NCBI RefSeq assembly: GCF_040371085.1
Contig: NZ_JAMBMT010000001.1
Coordinates: 2,170,001-2,234,000, forward strand
Length of the DNA: 64,000 bases
Direction of reading: 5' to 3'
Source: Psychrobacter sp. AH5
GTDB lineage: Bacteria; Pseudomonadota; Gammaproteobacteria; Pseudomonadales; Moraxellaceae
Below, one piece after another: positions 26,387 through 35,507 of the stretch (the first letter of the stretch is position 1; every line of letters begins with the position of its first letter). A model generated the notes under the pieces. The model was not told the DNA's origin. It saw nothing but the letters and a program-made list of their open reading frames with translations, and did not search any database. Position numbers and translations under genes: made by a program.

Positions 26387-26905
26387 TTAGTCCTTCGATG
26401 AGCCTTGCTTTTTCTGTGTGGGACTCCTCTCTTTGAGCAAGGCATCGAGCTTTTTTAGATAGGCGTTCTCCGCACGAAGGTATTCATTCTCGCGTTTGAT
26501 CTCTTCTATACTCTTTTCATGATCAGGTTTGTCTGTAAGGTAAGGGTGCTTCACGTTGGGTCGTCCTTTGGCTTTGGCAGTTAAGCCTAGCATATCATGA
26601 TGCGTATATGATTTGCGCCAAGCACTAATTAAAGAGGGTGAGCTAATGTTAAACTTCAAAGCGGCTTGGGATTGACTTAAACCTTTATCTGCCATAGTGG
26701 TGAGAACTTGAAGCTTAAACTCACGACTATAGATAGCTTTGCCAGTCTTAGGTTTGATGGCAAGGACGCCTCCAGCTTGATACTGGTTGACCCATTTAGA
26801 AACATCTTTGTCATCAATATTAAATCTCTTTGCAGTAGCATAAGCAGAATGTCCTTGCTGGTAATATGCGAGCACTCTTAATTTAAAGTCTATGTCGTAT
26901 TTCAT
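26387..26905 (-). CDS. IS150-group transposase OrfA (helix-turn-helix)
   Basis: The 172-residue protein has two helix-turn-helix segments (YATAKRFNIDDKDVSKWVNQ and SQAALKFNISSPSLISAWRK) and a C-terminal coiled coil (EEIKRENEYLRAENAYLKKL). These are the usual OrfA parts for binding the IS ends and multimerising. The ATG at 26905 has GGGGG upstream and matches IS150 OrfA in length; an earlier in-frame ATG lies nine codons upstream, close to the IS end. OrfA alone usually limits transposition. Confidence 0.92.
   Translation of the reverse strand: MKYDIDFKLRVLAYYQQGHSAYATAKRFNIDDKDVSKWVNQYQAGGVLAIKPKTGKAIYSREFKLQVLTTMADKGLSQSQAALKFNISSPSLISAWRKSYTHHDMLGLTAKAKGRPNVKHPYLTDKPDHEKSIEEIKRENEYLRAENAYLKKLDALLKERSPTQKKQGSSKD
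26450..26456 (-). other. Programmed -1 frameshift site in the IS element
   Basis: On the minus strand the orfA frame reads CTA AAA AAG, a perfect A AAA AAG heptamer. A -1 slip here leads straight into the open orfB frame. This is the standard signal for making OrfAB in IS150-type elements. Confidence 0.85.
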
Positions 26906-26951
26906 AAAATAACCCCCATAAGTTGTGTCCAACTTATGGGGGTCAGTTCAA

Positions 26952-26956
26952 TCATT
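26952..26956. repeat. Right target-site duplication of the IS element
   Basis: TCATT matches 25521-25525 exactly and is followed by AAC and the right arm of the split terminator. Confidence 0.72.
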
Positions 26957-26959
26957 AAC

Positions 26960-26969
26960 GGGCTTTTTT
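26960..26969. terminator. Right arm of the split terminator (tsf side)
   Basis: GGGCTTTTTT lies about 50 bases beyond the tsf stop and is now separated by 1.4 kb from its partner AAAAAAGCCC at 25511-25520. Alone it cannot form the hairpin. Confidence 0.78.
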
Positions 26970-27020
26970 ATATTCAACAGTGTAACACTAGTTGTCTTAA
27001 ACTAATAAAGCAATGATAGC

Positions 27021-27902
27021 TTACTTATTCGCCGCTTGCGTAGCAGCCACTTCAGCAGCAAAATCTTCTTGTTTTTTCTCAATGCCTTCGCCAACCTCTA
27101 AACGCTTAAAGCCTAATACCTTTACGCCTTCCGCTTTTAGCACGTCGCCAACTTTTTTGTCGTTGTCCATAACGTATGGCTGACGTAGCAAAGTCACTTC
27201 GTCTAGGTACTTACGTAGGCCACCTTCAATCATTTTTTCAACGATGTTATCAGGCTTGCCAGACTCTTTAGCTTTGGCTTCGATGATATCCTTTTCGCGC
27301 GCTAGAACGTCAGCCGCGACATCTTCGTCATCTACCGCTACTGGGTTGAATGCAGCAATGTGCATTGCTAGGTTTTTACCAGTTTCTTTATTACCGCCTT
27401 CATAAGAGACAACAACACCGATACGCAGACCATGACGATATGAAGCAATATTATCGCCTTCTAGAGTCTCAACGCGGCGGATCTGAATGTTTTCACCGAT
27501 TTTTTGTACTAAAGAGATACGAGCTTCTTCAACAGTTTGACCATCGCCATAAGGTAGCTCAGAGATAGCAGCGACGTCAGTGACGTTGTTCTCTAGCGCG
27601 ATGTTAGCAACTTTCTCTGCAAAAGCTGTAAAGCTGTCATCTTTTGCGACAAAGTCAGTTTGGCAGTTTACTTCTAAAAGATAAGCTTGCTTGTCATTTT
27701 GTGCAATGATGATAGCGCCGTCAGCTGCGATGTTGCCCGCTTTTTTGGCGGCTTTGGCTTGACCAGATTTGCGTAAGTTATCAATGGCGGTTTCGACATC
27801 ACCGTTTGCTTCTTCTAACGCTTTTTTACATTCCATCATGCCAAGACCGGTACGGTCGCGCAATTCTTTTACCATTTTGGCAGATATTTTTACTTCTGAC
27901 AT
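27021..27902 (-). CDS. tsf: Elongation factor Ts
   Basis: The 293-residue factor exchanges GDP for GTP on EF-Tu. The N-terminal UBA-like domain and the EF-Tu contact region are clear ([20 protein letters not shown], then [11 protein letters not shown] near residue 80). Length is close to the normal 283-295. It follows rpsB, as in most bacteria, but with a longer gap of 246 bases that contains a stem-loop. AAGG precedes the ATG. Its downstream terminator has been broken by the IS, so tsf transcripts may run into the transposase genes, which point the same way. Confidence 0.98.
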   Translation of the reverse strand: MSEVKISAKMVKELRDRTGLGMMECKKALEEANGDVETAIDNLRKSGQAKAAKKAGNIAADGAIIIAQNDKQAYLLEVNCQTDFVAKDDSFTAFAEKVANIALENNVTDVAAISELPYGDGQTVEEARISLVQKIGENIQIRRVETLEGDNIASYRHGLRIGVVVSYEGGNKETGKNLAMHIAAFNPVAVDDEDVAADVLAREKDIIEAKAKESGKPDNIVEKMIEGGLRKYLDEVTLLRQPYVMDNDKKVGDVLKAEGVKVLGFKRLEVGEGIEKKQEDFAAEVAATQAANK

Positions 27903-28017
27903 AAGAGTTACCTTTTATTATGTAGGTGAGTAGGACTATGTTGGGGAGTGCAAATTATTTAGAGGAAATAAGCTGTCTCAAAAATGCACTTAAATGCTGT
28001 TTAGCGAGTCAATAATA

Positions 28018-28047
28018 AGGCATGACGAGTAAAACTACATCATGCCT
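28018..28047 (-). terminator. Stem-loop between rpsB and tsf, possible attenuator
   Basis: AGGCATGA and TCATGCCT (about 28018-28025 and 28040-28047) form a perfect 8-bp stem with a 14-base loop. On the minus strand the stem is followed only by TTATTATT. It may trim or partly terminate the rpsB transcript and so set the rpsB:tsf ratio, or act as an RNase site. Confidence 0.45.
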
Positions 28048-28148
28048 ATTTTTATCTTCTAAGCTCTTAGTTTGAGCTTATACGCTATTAGTTACTTTAT
28101 ATGGGTGTTAAGCGCTATATATCAAGGCTTACCATACATCAAGGCTAA

Positions 28149-28982
28149 TTATAGATCCGCTTGTGCTTCAGCTGGGTTCTTAGTAGCTGGTGCTTCTGCA
28201 GGCTGCTCGATAGCATCAGTTGTAGCTGGTGCTTCTTGCTCTGCTGGCACTTGTTGATCCGCTTTTCCGCCTGCTTGAGTCTGTGCATACTCTTTACCAG
28301 CGATAACCGCATCAGCAACAGCCGTTACATATAAAGTCACGGCGCGAATAGCATCGTCATTAGCTGGGATGATGTAATCAACGTTATCTGGGCTTGAGTT
28401 GGTATCAACAATACCAATCACAGGGATACCTAGATTTTTAGCTTCTTTGATAGCGATTGCTTCATGATCAACGTCAACCACAAAGATGGCGTCAGGTAGG
28501 CCGCCCATGTCTTTGATACCGCCTAAAGAGCGCTCTAGTTTTTCCATATCGCGAGTACGCTCAAGCGCTTCACGCTTAGTTAGCTTAGCAAAAGTACCGT
28601 CTTCCGCTTGCTTCTCAAGCTCTTTTAGACGATTGATCGACTGGCGTAATGTTTTCCAGTTAGTCAGCATGCCACCTAACCAGCGATGGTCAACGTAAGG
28701 CATACCAGCGCGCTGTGCTTGCTCACGGATAACGCCGCTTGCTGCGCGCTTAGTACCTACGAATAAGACTTTGTTTTTCTTAGCCGCTAGGTTGTTAACG
28801 TAGTTTAGCGCTTCGTTAAATGATTTAACGGTATGCTCTAGGTTAATGATGTGAATCTTGTTACGAGCACCAAAAATATAAGGACCCATTTTTGGGTTCC
28901 AAAAGCGGGTTTGGTGACCGAAGTGAGCGCCTGCTTGTAGAAGGTCGCGCATTGATACTTGGGTAGGGTTGTCTATAGCCAT
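28149..28982 (-). CDS. rpsB: 30S ribosomal protein S2
   Basis: The 277-residue protein has the full S2 fold, starting with [20 protein letters not shown] and including [18 protein letters not shown], the coiled-coil insert and [19 protein letters not shown]. After about residue 228 there is a Pro/Ala/Glu/Gln-rich tail of about 50 residues ([19 protein letters not shown]), longer than in E. coli. AGGATATTATC precedes the ATG. A long leader carries an 11-bp long-range inverted repeat. S2 is known to repress its own rpsB-tsf mRNA in gammaproteobacteria. Confidence 0.98.
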   Translation of the reverse strand: MAIDNPTQVSMRDLLQAGAHFGHQTRFWNPKMGPYIFGARNKIHIINLEHTVKSFNEALNYVNNLAAKKNKVLFVGTKRAASGVIREQAQRAGMPYVDHRWLGGMLTNWKTLRQSINRLKELEKQAEDGTFAKLTKREALERTRDMEKLERSLGGIKDMGGLPDAIFVVDVDHEAIAIKEAKNLGIPVIGIVDTNSSPDNVDYIIPANDDAIRAVTLYVTAVADAVIAGKEYAQTQAGGKADQQVPAEQEAPATTDAIEQPAEAPATKNPAEAQADL

Positions 28983-29301
28983 GATAATATCCTATTGGTT
29001 GGGTTATGCCTCCACCAGACAAAAACGACCTATCTAGCGACACGCATTTGTCAAAGCTTCAAATATATAAAAAGCGCTAAACAAATTAATCAAATCGCCA
29101 GACACCCAGTCATTTTTTCGCGTAAGGTGTGTGTCATTGGTTGGTTTAAAAAATGCACTATTAGTCTTAATCAGCAAACTTTGACAAATCCATCAAAACT
29201 ACTTGATAAAAAATAGCTGCGCTGTATTTTACCACAAACCACTTGCCAAGCTCTACTACTTTGTTGATGGCTTAGCTTTACTATTATCGTTTAGAGGTTT
29301 A
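28983..29301 (-). other. rpsB leader and promoter region
   Basis: This gene-free region precedes rpsB. A TAAAAT near 29225-29230 on the minus strand is a possible -10, giving a leader of about 240 bases. The most notable structure is the 11-bp inverted repeat formed by 29046-29056 and 29179-29189. The last 35 bases before the ATG are rich in GG and CC blocks that could pair. Confidence 0.5.
29046..29189 (-). promoter_or_regulatory. Long-range 11-bp inverted repeat in the rpsB leader
   Basis: ATTTGTCAAAG at 29046-29056 and CTTTGACAAAT at 29179-29189 are perfect complements, 122 bases apart. In the rpsB mRNA they could close a multibranched leader domain. Each copy also contains TTGACA or TGTCAA, so a pair of sites for a DNA-binding protein is an alternative. 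Confidence 0.45.
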
Positions 29302-30570
29302 TCACTCCACCTCATCAAGATTTAAGTTACGATCAATTTGCCAAATCAGATAACAGCCTAAACTCATGAGCGCAAACATAGCTATACCTATTTTTAATAC
29401 TGGATTGACCAGAAACAGGTTGAGTAATAAGCCACCAAAAATACCGACAGAGAACATCAGTGAGCCTTGTAAAGCGCTTGCCATACCAGCACGGCGCTTT
29501 TGAAAAGCTAAAGCGATGGCAGAGGCGTTCGGCTGTGTCAAACCTAAGCCGGCAATACAAAAGAAAATACACCCTAGCACTAATGGTAGCCAAGCATCTG
29601 TACCAAAAATAAGGCCAGTGACAAATAAGGCTGCTGCAGAAATCACTTGCATCATTGCCCCAAAACGCAAAATACTAAGGATACGAAAGCGATTGGTTAG
29701 CCATTGATTTAGCTGAGTCAAGGCGACAAAACCTGCCGCATTTAGTCCAAACAGCCAACCAAAATGAGTAGCCGATACGCCATAAGTATCCATGATTAAT
29801 TCAGAGGCAGAGCTAATATAAACGAACATCGCCCCCATCAGTAATCCGCCCCCTATAGCCGGATAATTGAAGTTTTTATCCTTTAATAGGTCCCAGTACT
29901 GGCTGAGCACCTCTTTAGCAGGCCGAGCATTACGGTTCTCCTGCGTCAGCGTCTCAAAGAAAAAGAACTTAGTTAGTAACAGATTAAGCGTACCAAAAGC
30001 GGCCAAAAACCAAAAGATGGAGTGCCAATCAAAGAACTGCAAAAACAAAGCCCCAAGAGAAGGCGCGAGAATCGGCGCTAGCCCCATTACTAAGATCATA
30101 ATAGAAAAAGCTTTTGCCGTTTGTTTAGCGGTCAATCGATCGCGTATCGCCGCCCGGGTCACTACCGCGCCTACACAAGCGCCTAATGCTTGTACTGTGC
30201 GTCCGGCAAATAGCACATACTCACTGCTCGTGGTCGCACAAACTATAGAGGCAACCACATACAAAGCCATACCAAAATATAGCGGCTTGACTCGCCCTAC
30301 CCGATCACTCAATGGACCATAGATAAGCTGACCAAAAACCAAACCTACAAAATAAGCGGGCACGGAATTGGCCATAAAAGCCGTCGATACGCCAAAATCG
30401 TCGGCCATTGATGGCAAAGCAGGCAGATACATATCGATAGATAATGGCCCTACCGCTACGATAAGCCCAAGCATCATAATCCAAGCTACCGGTAGCTCTG
30501 ATGAGCGTACTCTATTGGCAGCTGCTCCTTGATTAGAAGCTTTAATGATATTAGGTTTTGGAGCAGACAT
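29302..30570 (-). CDS. Bcr/CflA-type MFS drug efflux transporter
   Basis: The 422-residue protein has 12 hydrophobic helices. It shows the major-facilitator motif A in GQLIYGPLSDRVGRVKPLYF, preceded by the Bcr-like PLSIDMYLPALPSMADDF, and later QALGACVGAVVTRAAIRD (motif C region). Bcr/CflA members export bicyclomycin, chloramphenicol, sulfonamides or dipeptides using the proton gradient. The substrate here is unknown. It is single-gene, with an N-terminal cytoplasmic tail of about 25 residues. Confidence 0.93.
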   Translation of the reverse strand: MSAPKPNIIKASNQGAAANRVRSSELPVAWIMMLGLIVAVGPLSIDMYLPALPSMADDFGVSTAFMANSVPAYFVGLVFGQLIYGPLSDRVGRVKPLYFGMALYVVASIVCATTSSEYVLFAGRTVQALGACVGAVVTRAAIRDRLTAKQTAKAFSIMILVMGLAPILAPSLGALFLQFFDWHSIFWFLAAFGTLNLLLTKFFFFETLTQENRNARPAKEVLSQYWDLLKDKNFNYPAIGGGLLMGAMFVYISSASELIMDTYGVSATHFGWLFGLNAAGFVALTQLNQWLTNRFRILSILRFGAMMQVISAAALFVTGLIFGTDAWLPLVLGCIFFCIAGLGLTQPNASAIALAFQKRRAGMASALQGSLMFSVGIFGGLLLNLFLVNPVLKIGIAMFALMSLGCYLIWQIDRNLNLDEVE

Positions 30571-30637
30571 AGCACTTACCGTTTTGTGATATTGAAGTAA
30601 TGGGAATTAAAAAAGACTAGCTACAAATTCTAGGACG

Positions 30638-30684
30638 AAAAAAAGCAGCAGACAACCCTATATCGGACTGTCTGCTGCTTTTTC
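30638..30684. terminator. Strong bidirectional terminator
   Basis: AAAGCAGCAGACA (30642-30654) and TGTCTGCTGCTTT (30669-30681) make a perfect 13-bp stem with A- and T-runs on both sides. On the minus strand it ends the crotonase transcript before the MFS gene. Confidence 0.92.
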
Positions 30685-30737
30685 AATAGTTGAACAGCGC
30701 TTAAGCTATAGCCTTCACACAATAACAACTTTAGCTA

Positions 30738-31550
30738 TTAGCGAAACTGACGTTTATCAAACACCGTACTTGCTTGCTTAGCTTTTCTAAGCGCAAGCTT
30801 ACGATTGCGTCCAAGCATCAACTTCATTTGCCACATTTTTTCTTTATAAAGCATTAATGCTGACTGATGATGCATAGCATTGATAATACGCTTACTAGCT
30901 AGCACTGCATCAGGGGAGCGCTGTATGAGCTCCTGTGCTAATTGCTGCGCTTGCTCAAGTGGCGTCTCATGACAATGGCTCACTAGACCCAGCTCCTTGC
31001 CTTCGGTTGCCTCAACGATACGCGCCGTCATCGACAGCTCTTTTAGCACATCCTCACGCACCACTCCAAACGCTGATTGGGTCAGACCCATGTCGGGAAC
31101 TAAGCCCCACTTAGCCTCCATGATAGACAGTTTGCAATTAGGATGGCTGATGCGTACGTCGCACGCTAGCGCCAATTGCATGCCAGCACCGATACAATGA
31201 CCCTCTAATACCGCAATCACTGGGACAGGTAGATCTCGCCATACTAAGCAGACGCGCTGAAACAGACTTTGTTTAGGTTTAATCAGCTCCCATACGGCAT
31301 AAAGTTGGTTTTTGGGATTATTTAAATCACCCAAATCAATACCGGCGCAAAAAGTTCCTTCGCTACCTTTGAGTATCACCGCTCGCAAACTTTTATCTTT
31401 ATTAATATGACCTGCTACCGCAATCAGCTCATCTACCATCTTAAAGCTAAGAGCGTTTTTTTTCTGTGGACGGTTTAATGTGACGGTCAATATATTTTGA
31501 CTGACACTAACTTGTATAGTTTGATACTCATAGGCGGCGATAGCGTGCAT
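30738..31550 (-). CDS. Enoyl-CoA hydratase/isomerase (crotonase) family protein
   Basis: The 270-residue protein has the crotonase fold: LNRPQKKNALSFKMVDEL, the first oxyanion loop GTFCAGIDLGDL, the second oxyanion segment HCIGAGMQLALACDVRI, and IMEAKWGLVPDMG with an Asp downstream. Members hydrate or isomerise enoyl-CoA thioesters. The pattern of one Asp after VP suggests a dienoyl-CoA isomerase-like member rather than a classic hydratase, but the substrate is uncertain. The C-terminus is very basic (GRNRKLALRKAKQ). It is monocistronic with a strong terminator. Confidence 0.9.
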   Translation of the reverse strand: MHAIAAYEYQTIQVSVSQNILTVTLNRPQKKNALSFKMVDELIAVAGHINKDKSLRAVILKGSEGTFCAGIDLGDLNNPKNQLYAVWELIKPKQSLFQRVCLVWRDLPVPVIAVLEGHCIGAGMQLALACDVRISHPNCKLSIMEAKWGLVPDMGLTQSAFGVVREDVLKELSMTARIVEATEGKELGLVSHCHETPLEQAQQLAQELIQRSPDAVLASKRIINAMHHQSALMLYKEKMWQMKLMLGRNRKLALRKAKQASTVFDKRQFR

Positions 31551-31648
31551 AATAATCCCTTAAAATGATAATCGGCAAAATGAAAAACCATGCTTGCAAT
31601 CATAGCAGTGTTAACTTAGCGCTACCCTAGCAATAACTGACTCTCCAT

Positions 31649-34600
31649 TCAAATCATTTTCCAGTTCATATCGTTTTCACTAAGACGATGATAATTGAGC
31701 TGCGAATAAGGCGATAAATCTAGATTTTGCAGATTATTTAGCGCCGTCATTAGGTCTTCGTAGTAAGGCTTGAGCATAGCAAACTGCGCTGGTGTGGTAT
31801 GTTGCACGTTTAATAAGCACTTATCTTCTAGGTTTTGACTAGCAAGGCGTAGCTGCGGCACACCCGTATAGCGGCTCGCTCCCAAAATACGATGAGCAAT
31901 CTGCGCGAGCATATAACGATCTCTAGCTTGCCAAGCTTGCAAAAGAGCTTCTTTTTCATCAGCGATGGTATCAAGCATCATGATAATCAGCTTCGCCGCC
32001 AAATCCGGCTTGTTAGCAGAACGAGTCAAAGCATCTTGCCAATCCAAAATCTCTGAGACCTCAGTAGTATTGATGGCGGCTTGATGTTCTATTTTTAGTA
32101 GTTGCTGCTCTGTGGCAGGATTTTGTGCAGTATTATTAGGCTCTAAAGCAGTCTGTGATAAGTTTCTTTGATCTAAATATCTATAATGCGCTTGATCGTT
32201 ATGACGCCCGTAACTCTCCATCGATTGCTTATCGCGTAGATTGTCACGTAAAGCATCAGGTGAATTATCCCGTAAATAATTGTCACGGATTTTTTTTAGG
32301 GATAACGGCCGTAGCACTTTTTTATCATTTTGCTTAGAGTTTACTTTAGAGTTTTTAGAGCTACTATTATGGTTCTGGTTTATGCTTAGCGGTTGAGCGT
32401 CAGCATTGTAAGTGGTCAGATCAGTGAAACTAGCATTATTTGACGCTTTGTCATTCAAGTTTGTAGATACATTGTTTATAGAAGTACGGTTGATAGTATC
32501 TTCTTTACTCTGATCATTCTCTGTAGCCGACATTCTAGTATCTAGATGAGGCCCTGTGTTTGAGCGTCCAAGCCACTTTTGAAGCACTTGTAATAGCTGC
32601 GGCTGACTAATCGGCTTACCGACATAATCATCTATACCGCTAGCAATAAGCTTATCGCGCTCATCAGATAGACCATGGGCGGTCAGCGCAATAATCGGAA
32701 TATGACTATCTGCCGCCTCTATTTTTCGGATCTGTTCGGTCGCTTCTCGTCCCGACATCCTCGGCATTTGAATATCCATAAAAATTAGATCGATATTATC
32801 ATGGCTAGGGCGTAAGCTATCGCTAACTGTGCTCTCAGTACTCATCAAAGCAGGAGTGGCATTCGTTACTTGCGAGCGAGCTTCTGCTTTTGAGCGCTGG
32901 GTTTTGGTTGATAGGCTTTGCGGTAGCGGCTTAGTCTTAGCATTTTTGGCCTGCTGCTTACTTATCAGCTCTATAGCCTCAAAGCCGCTATTGGCAGTGA
33001 TGACATGAATACCAAGCTCGCTCAACAACGCATCTAGCACCAGCAAATTTGGCAGATGATCATCTACCGCTAACACCGTAACCCCTTGCCAACGCGGCTC
33101 TTGCACTTGCACTAGCTGTTTTTTGCTTTGCGTATCGAGCATAGCGTAAAGCTGACGCTTATCTAACGGCTCATACAAAATATTGGCATGATAGCGAGTT
33201 AGCAGCGCTTGATCGGCGGCGACTTGATAGCCAAATACCGCAAGCTTACCTTGATAATGCAAACGTATTTGCTTGAGCAGCGCCATCATATCGTTTTGAT
33301 TGTCGTTATCGACGATGACCCAGTCCCAATAGTTATCTTGTTCTTTTAATGACTCAAGAACGCCGGGTAAAGAGTTGGCCTGAGTGAGTTTAATCGGTAG
33401 ATTCTGCAAGCTAGCTTTGAGCACTTGTAAAGAGGCGGTATGATTGATCCAAACCAGCATATGAAACTCGTCACTAGCACTGGCTAGCGGCGCTAATACC
33501 GGTAGAGGAATAGTATGTCCGCCGGCAGCTTCTAACACATTGACATGGGTTGGCATCCGAAACCAAAACGTCGCACCTTTATTAGCGATATTTTCTTGCG
33601 CGTTATCATAAAAGCCAATATCGCCGCCCATCAAACGCGTCAACTGCTTGGAGATTACTAGCCCTAGCCCTGTGCCGCCATACTGACGGGTAATGGATGG
33701 ATCGCCTTGGCTAAAGCTTTGGAAGAGCATTTTTTGATCGGTCTCGGAGATACCTTTACCACTATCTTGCACACTGATCATCAGATAGTTATCCTGATAA
33801 TCATCTAAGCTGACGCGTACTACCACATCTCCATTATCAGTGAATTTGATAGCATTACCGACTATATTAGTCAGCACTTGCTTGAGGCGTAGCGCGTCCC
33901 CTACTATCTGCATTGGCACATCGTTATAAAACAACACTGCCATCCGTAGACCCTTTTCGGCCGACACTGGCGAGAGCATATCCACCACATCATAAATAGT
34001 GCTATACAGATCAAACTCATGACGATCAAGCACCAGCTTGCCTGCTTCTATTTTGGAGAAATCTAATACATCGTTTACCAGTGCCAGTAGATGCGCTGAG
34101 GACTTACGAATAGTCTGTACATACAGATCTTGTTCAGGATTTAGCTCACCATGACGAGCCAGCAAATTAATAAAGCCATCGATACTATTAAGCGGGGTGC
34201 GCAGCTCATGACTGATATTGGCCAAAAACGCTGATTTAGCTTGACTAGTAGAGATAGCAGCATCACGAGCATTACGGATAGAGATATTCTGCATCTCCAT
34301 CTCATCAAAAGCTAGACGCAAGTCATCTTCGGTTTGTTCAGCGTGATTTTTTAGCTCCTGAAAGCTACTATGCAATCGGCGCAAAGTTCGGACTAAATCT
34401 TGCTGTAATAGATTTAATTCGCCATTAGATTCAGTCAAAATAGGCTTATATAAATTATCAACGGTAGTACGTTGTAGCTGCAAGCGTAGCTCATAGATTG
34501 GCGCAATCCAGCGCTTAGCGTAGATGTTCAAACTCAGTAGCAAGATTAAGATAGTCAATAATCCGGTAATTGCTAGCGCCATTGCGATACGATAACGCGC

Positions 34601-35128
34601 TAAATACAGTGGCTCATTATCCATATCAATAAACAGCCATAGCTGTTGACCCTCAAAATCTCCTAAGCTTAGGCCATAAGCGGTACCAATAGCAGTCGAT
34701 TGCTCCATAATAAAGCTTTGATTGCTATCAATCAGCGGCCACTCTTCTTCTACACCATAGCCCACAGTAGCTAGCACTTGATTGCTATCATTGATAATAG
34801 CTATGCGCTGTACATGTTGCTCAGACTGTATATTATTTAGCTTATCCTGTATGGCCGCTAGCATGGCTTGAGTTTCTTTGGACACAGTCTCGTTAGCCGC
34901 TGAGGTAGAAGGCGGCTCAAGTAGTGCAGGAGCAATCTCGGCAATGGTAGGTTTATAACGAATTAACACCGCTTCTGCTAAAGCCTGTTGCTCAGAGTTT
35001 GAGGCGCGCATAGTTTCATAAAACACCAAAATGCCACCGACCGCGGCTAAGATACAAATCGGCAAAAACACCAACAAGATCAATTGACCATAAGCGCTAC
35101 TAGTATCAAAGCGTTTTTTGTATGCCAT
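31649..35128 (-). CDS. barA: BarA/GacS-type hybrid sensor histidine kinase
   Basis: The 1159-residue inner-membrane kinase has TM helices at about 15-37 and 185-205 around a periplasmic domain. A HAMP-like region is followed by HisKA (His about 307 in SHELRTPLNS) and HATPase (GTGLGLVISKQLTRLMGG). Next come a degenerate receiver-like segment (about 540-650), a true receiver with phospho-Asp in FMDIQMPRMSG (about 784), and a C-terminal Hpt domain (His about 1078 in AHRILGASRYTG). This is the GacS/BarA order, which drives the GacA/UvrY response regulator and CsrA-sequestering sRNAs. Two oddities are a polar insertion of about 50 residues inside the receiver before the phospho-Asp, and a Asn/Ser-rich linker of about 180 residues before Hpt. 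It is divergent from cysM, as in Pseudomonas. Confidence 0.93.
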   Translation of the reverse strand: MAYKKRFDTSSAYGQLILLVFLPICILAAVGGILVFYETMRASNSEQQALAEAVLIRYKPTIAEIAPALLEPPSTSAANETVSKETQAMLAAIQDKLNNIQSEQHVQRIAIINDSNQVLATVGYGVEEEWPLIDSNQSFIMEQSTAIGTAYGLSLGDFEGQQLWLFIDMDNEPLYLARYRIAMALAITGLLTILILLLSLNIYAKRWIAPIYELRLQLQRTTVDNLYKPILTESNGELNLLQQDLVRTLRRLHSSFQELKNHAEQTEDDLRLAFDEMEMQNISIRNARDAAISTSQAKSAFLANISHELRTPLNSIDGFINLLARHGELNPEQDLYVQTIRKSSAHLLALVNDVLDFSKIEAGKLVLDRHEFDLYSTIYDVVDMLSPVSAEKGLRMAVLFYNDVPMQIVGDALRLKQVLTNIVGNAIKFTDNGDVVVRVSLDDYQDNYLMISVQDSGKGISETDQKMLFQSFSQGDPSITRQYGGTGLGLVISKQLTRLMGGDIGFYDNAQENIANKGATFWFRMPTHVNVLEAAGGHTIPLPVLAPLASASDEFHMLVWINHTASLQVLKASLQNLPIKLTQANSLPGVLESLKEQDNYWDWVIVDNDNQNDMMALLKQIRLHYQGKLAVFGYQVAADQALLTRYHANILYEPLDKRQLYAMLDTQSKKQLVQVQEPRWQGVTVLAVDDHLPNLLVLDALLSELGIHVITANSGFEAIELISKQQAKNAKTKPLPQSLSTKTQRSKAEARSQVTNATPALMSTESTVSDSLRPSHDNIDLIFMDIQMPRMSGREATEQIRKIEAADSHIPIIALTAHGLSDERDKLIASGIDDYVGKPISQPQLLQVLQKWLGRSNTGPHLDTRMSATENDQSKEDTINRTSINNVSTNLNDKASNNASFTDLTTYNADAQPLSINQNHNSSSKNSKVNSKQNDKKVLRPLSLKKIRDNYLRDNSPDALRDNLRDKQSMESYGRHNDQAHYRYLDQRNLSQTALEPNNTAQNPATEQQLLKIEHQAAINTTEVSEILDWQDALTRSANKPDLAAKLIIMMLDTIADEKEALLQAWQARDRYMLAQIAHRILGASRYTGVPQLRLASQNLEDKCLLNVQHTTPAQFAMLKPYYEDLMTALNNLQNLDLSPYSQLNYHRLSENDMNWKMI

Positions 35129-35507
35129 GCTTGCACTCCAATGCTGATCTATCGCTCAAGCTATCGATGATTAGACTATGCCAGTTTACCCTTTACAGGT
35201 CAGGATTTTTATATGGCGTATTTTAACAGTATTCTTAGCATCCTGTTACTCAATCCCTATAAGTCAGCGGCAAAGCATAGTCGATTCGCTATCAAACCAA
35301 CCGCACTCGCTGATTTACTGATTTATCAAAACTAGCACTTGATGCACTAAGCGCAGCTAAAAACAAAATGATATAATAAAGCCAATTTTTATCAGCGCGC
35401 GCCGTTGCTCGCAAATCAGTCAAAACCTATTAGACCCATAATAGCTAACAAAGCAATAGCGTAAAGCTGAATATCACCTTTAATTATCATTAATAATAGG
35501 ATGTCCT
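35129..35507. other. Divergent intergenic region between barA and cysM
   Basis: A 379-base gap without a gene. A TATAAT at 35372-35377 is a possible -10 for a cysM transcript with a leader of about 130 bases, but no -35 match lies at the right distance. AGGATGTCCT precedes the cysM ATG. Confidence 0.45.

Larger units (their letters stand above)
25526..26951 (-). mobile_element. IS3-family (IS150 group) insertion sequence, apparently intact
   Basis: The element is about 1426 bp. Its ends carry 25-bp inverted repeats: 25527-25551 matches the complement of 26926-26950 at 22 of 25 positions, beginning TGAACTGACCCCC. It encodes OrfA and OrfB on the minus strand, in frames related by -1, with an A6G slippery site in the overlap. 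A 5-bp TCATT duplication flanks it if the ends are taken one base outside the TG...CA termini. It sits in the loop of a former terminator. Intact orfs, ends and target duplication suggest a recent insertion. Confidence 0.93.

Noticed and set aside
27350..27568. Plus-strand frame opposite tsf
   Set aside because: It is a shadow of the conserved EF-Ts sequence.
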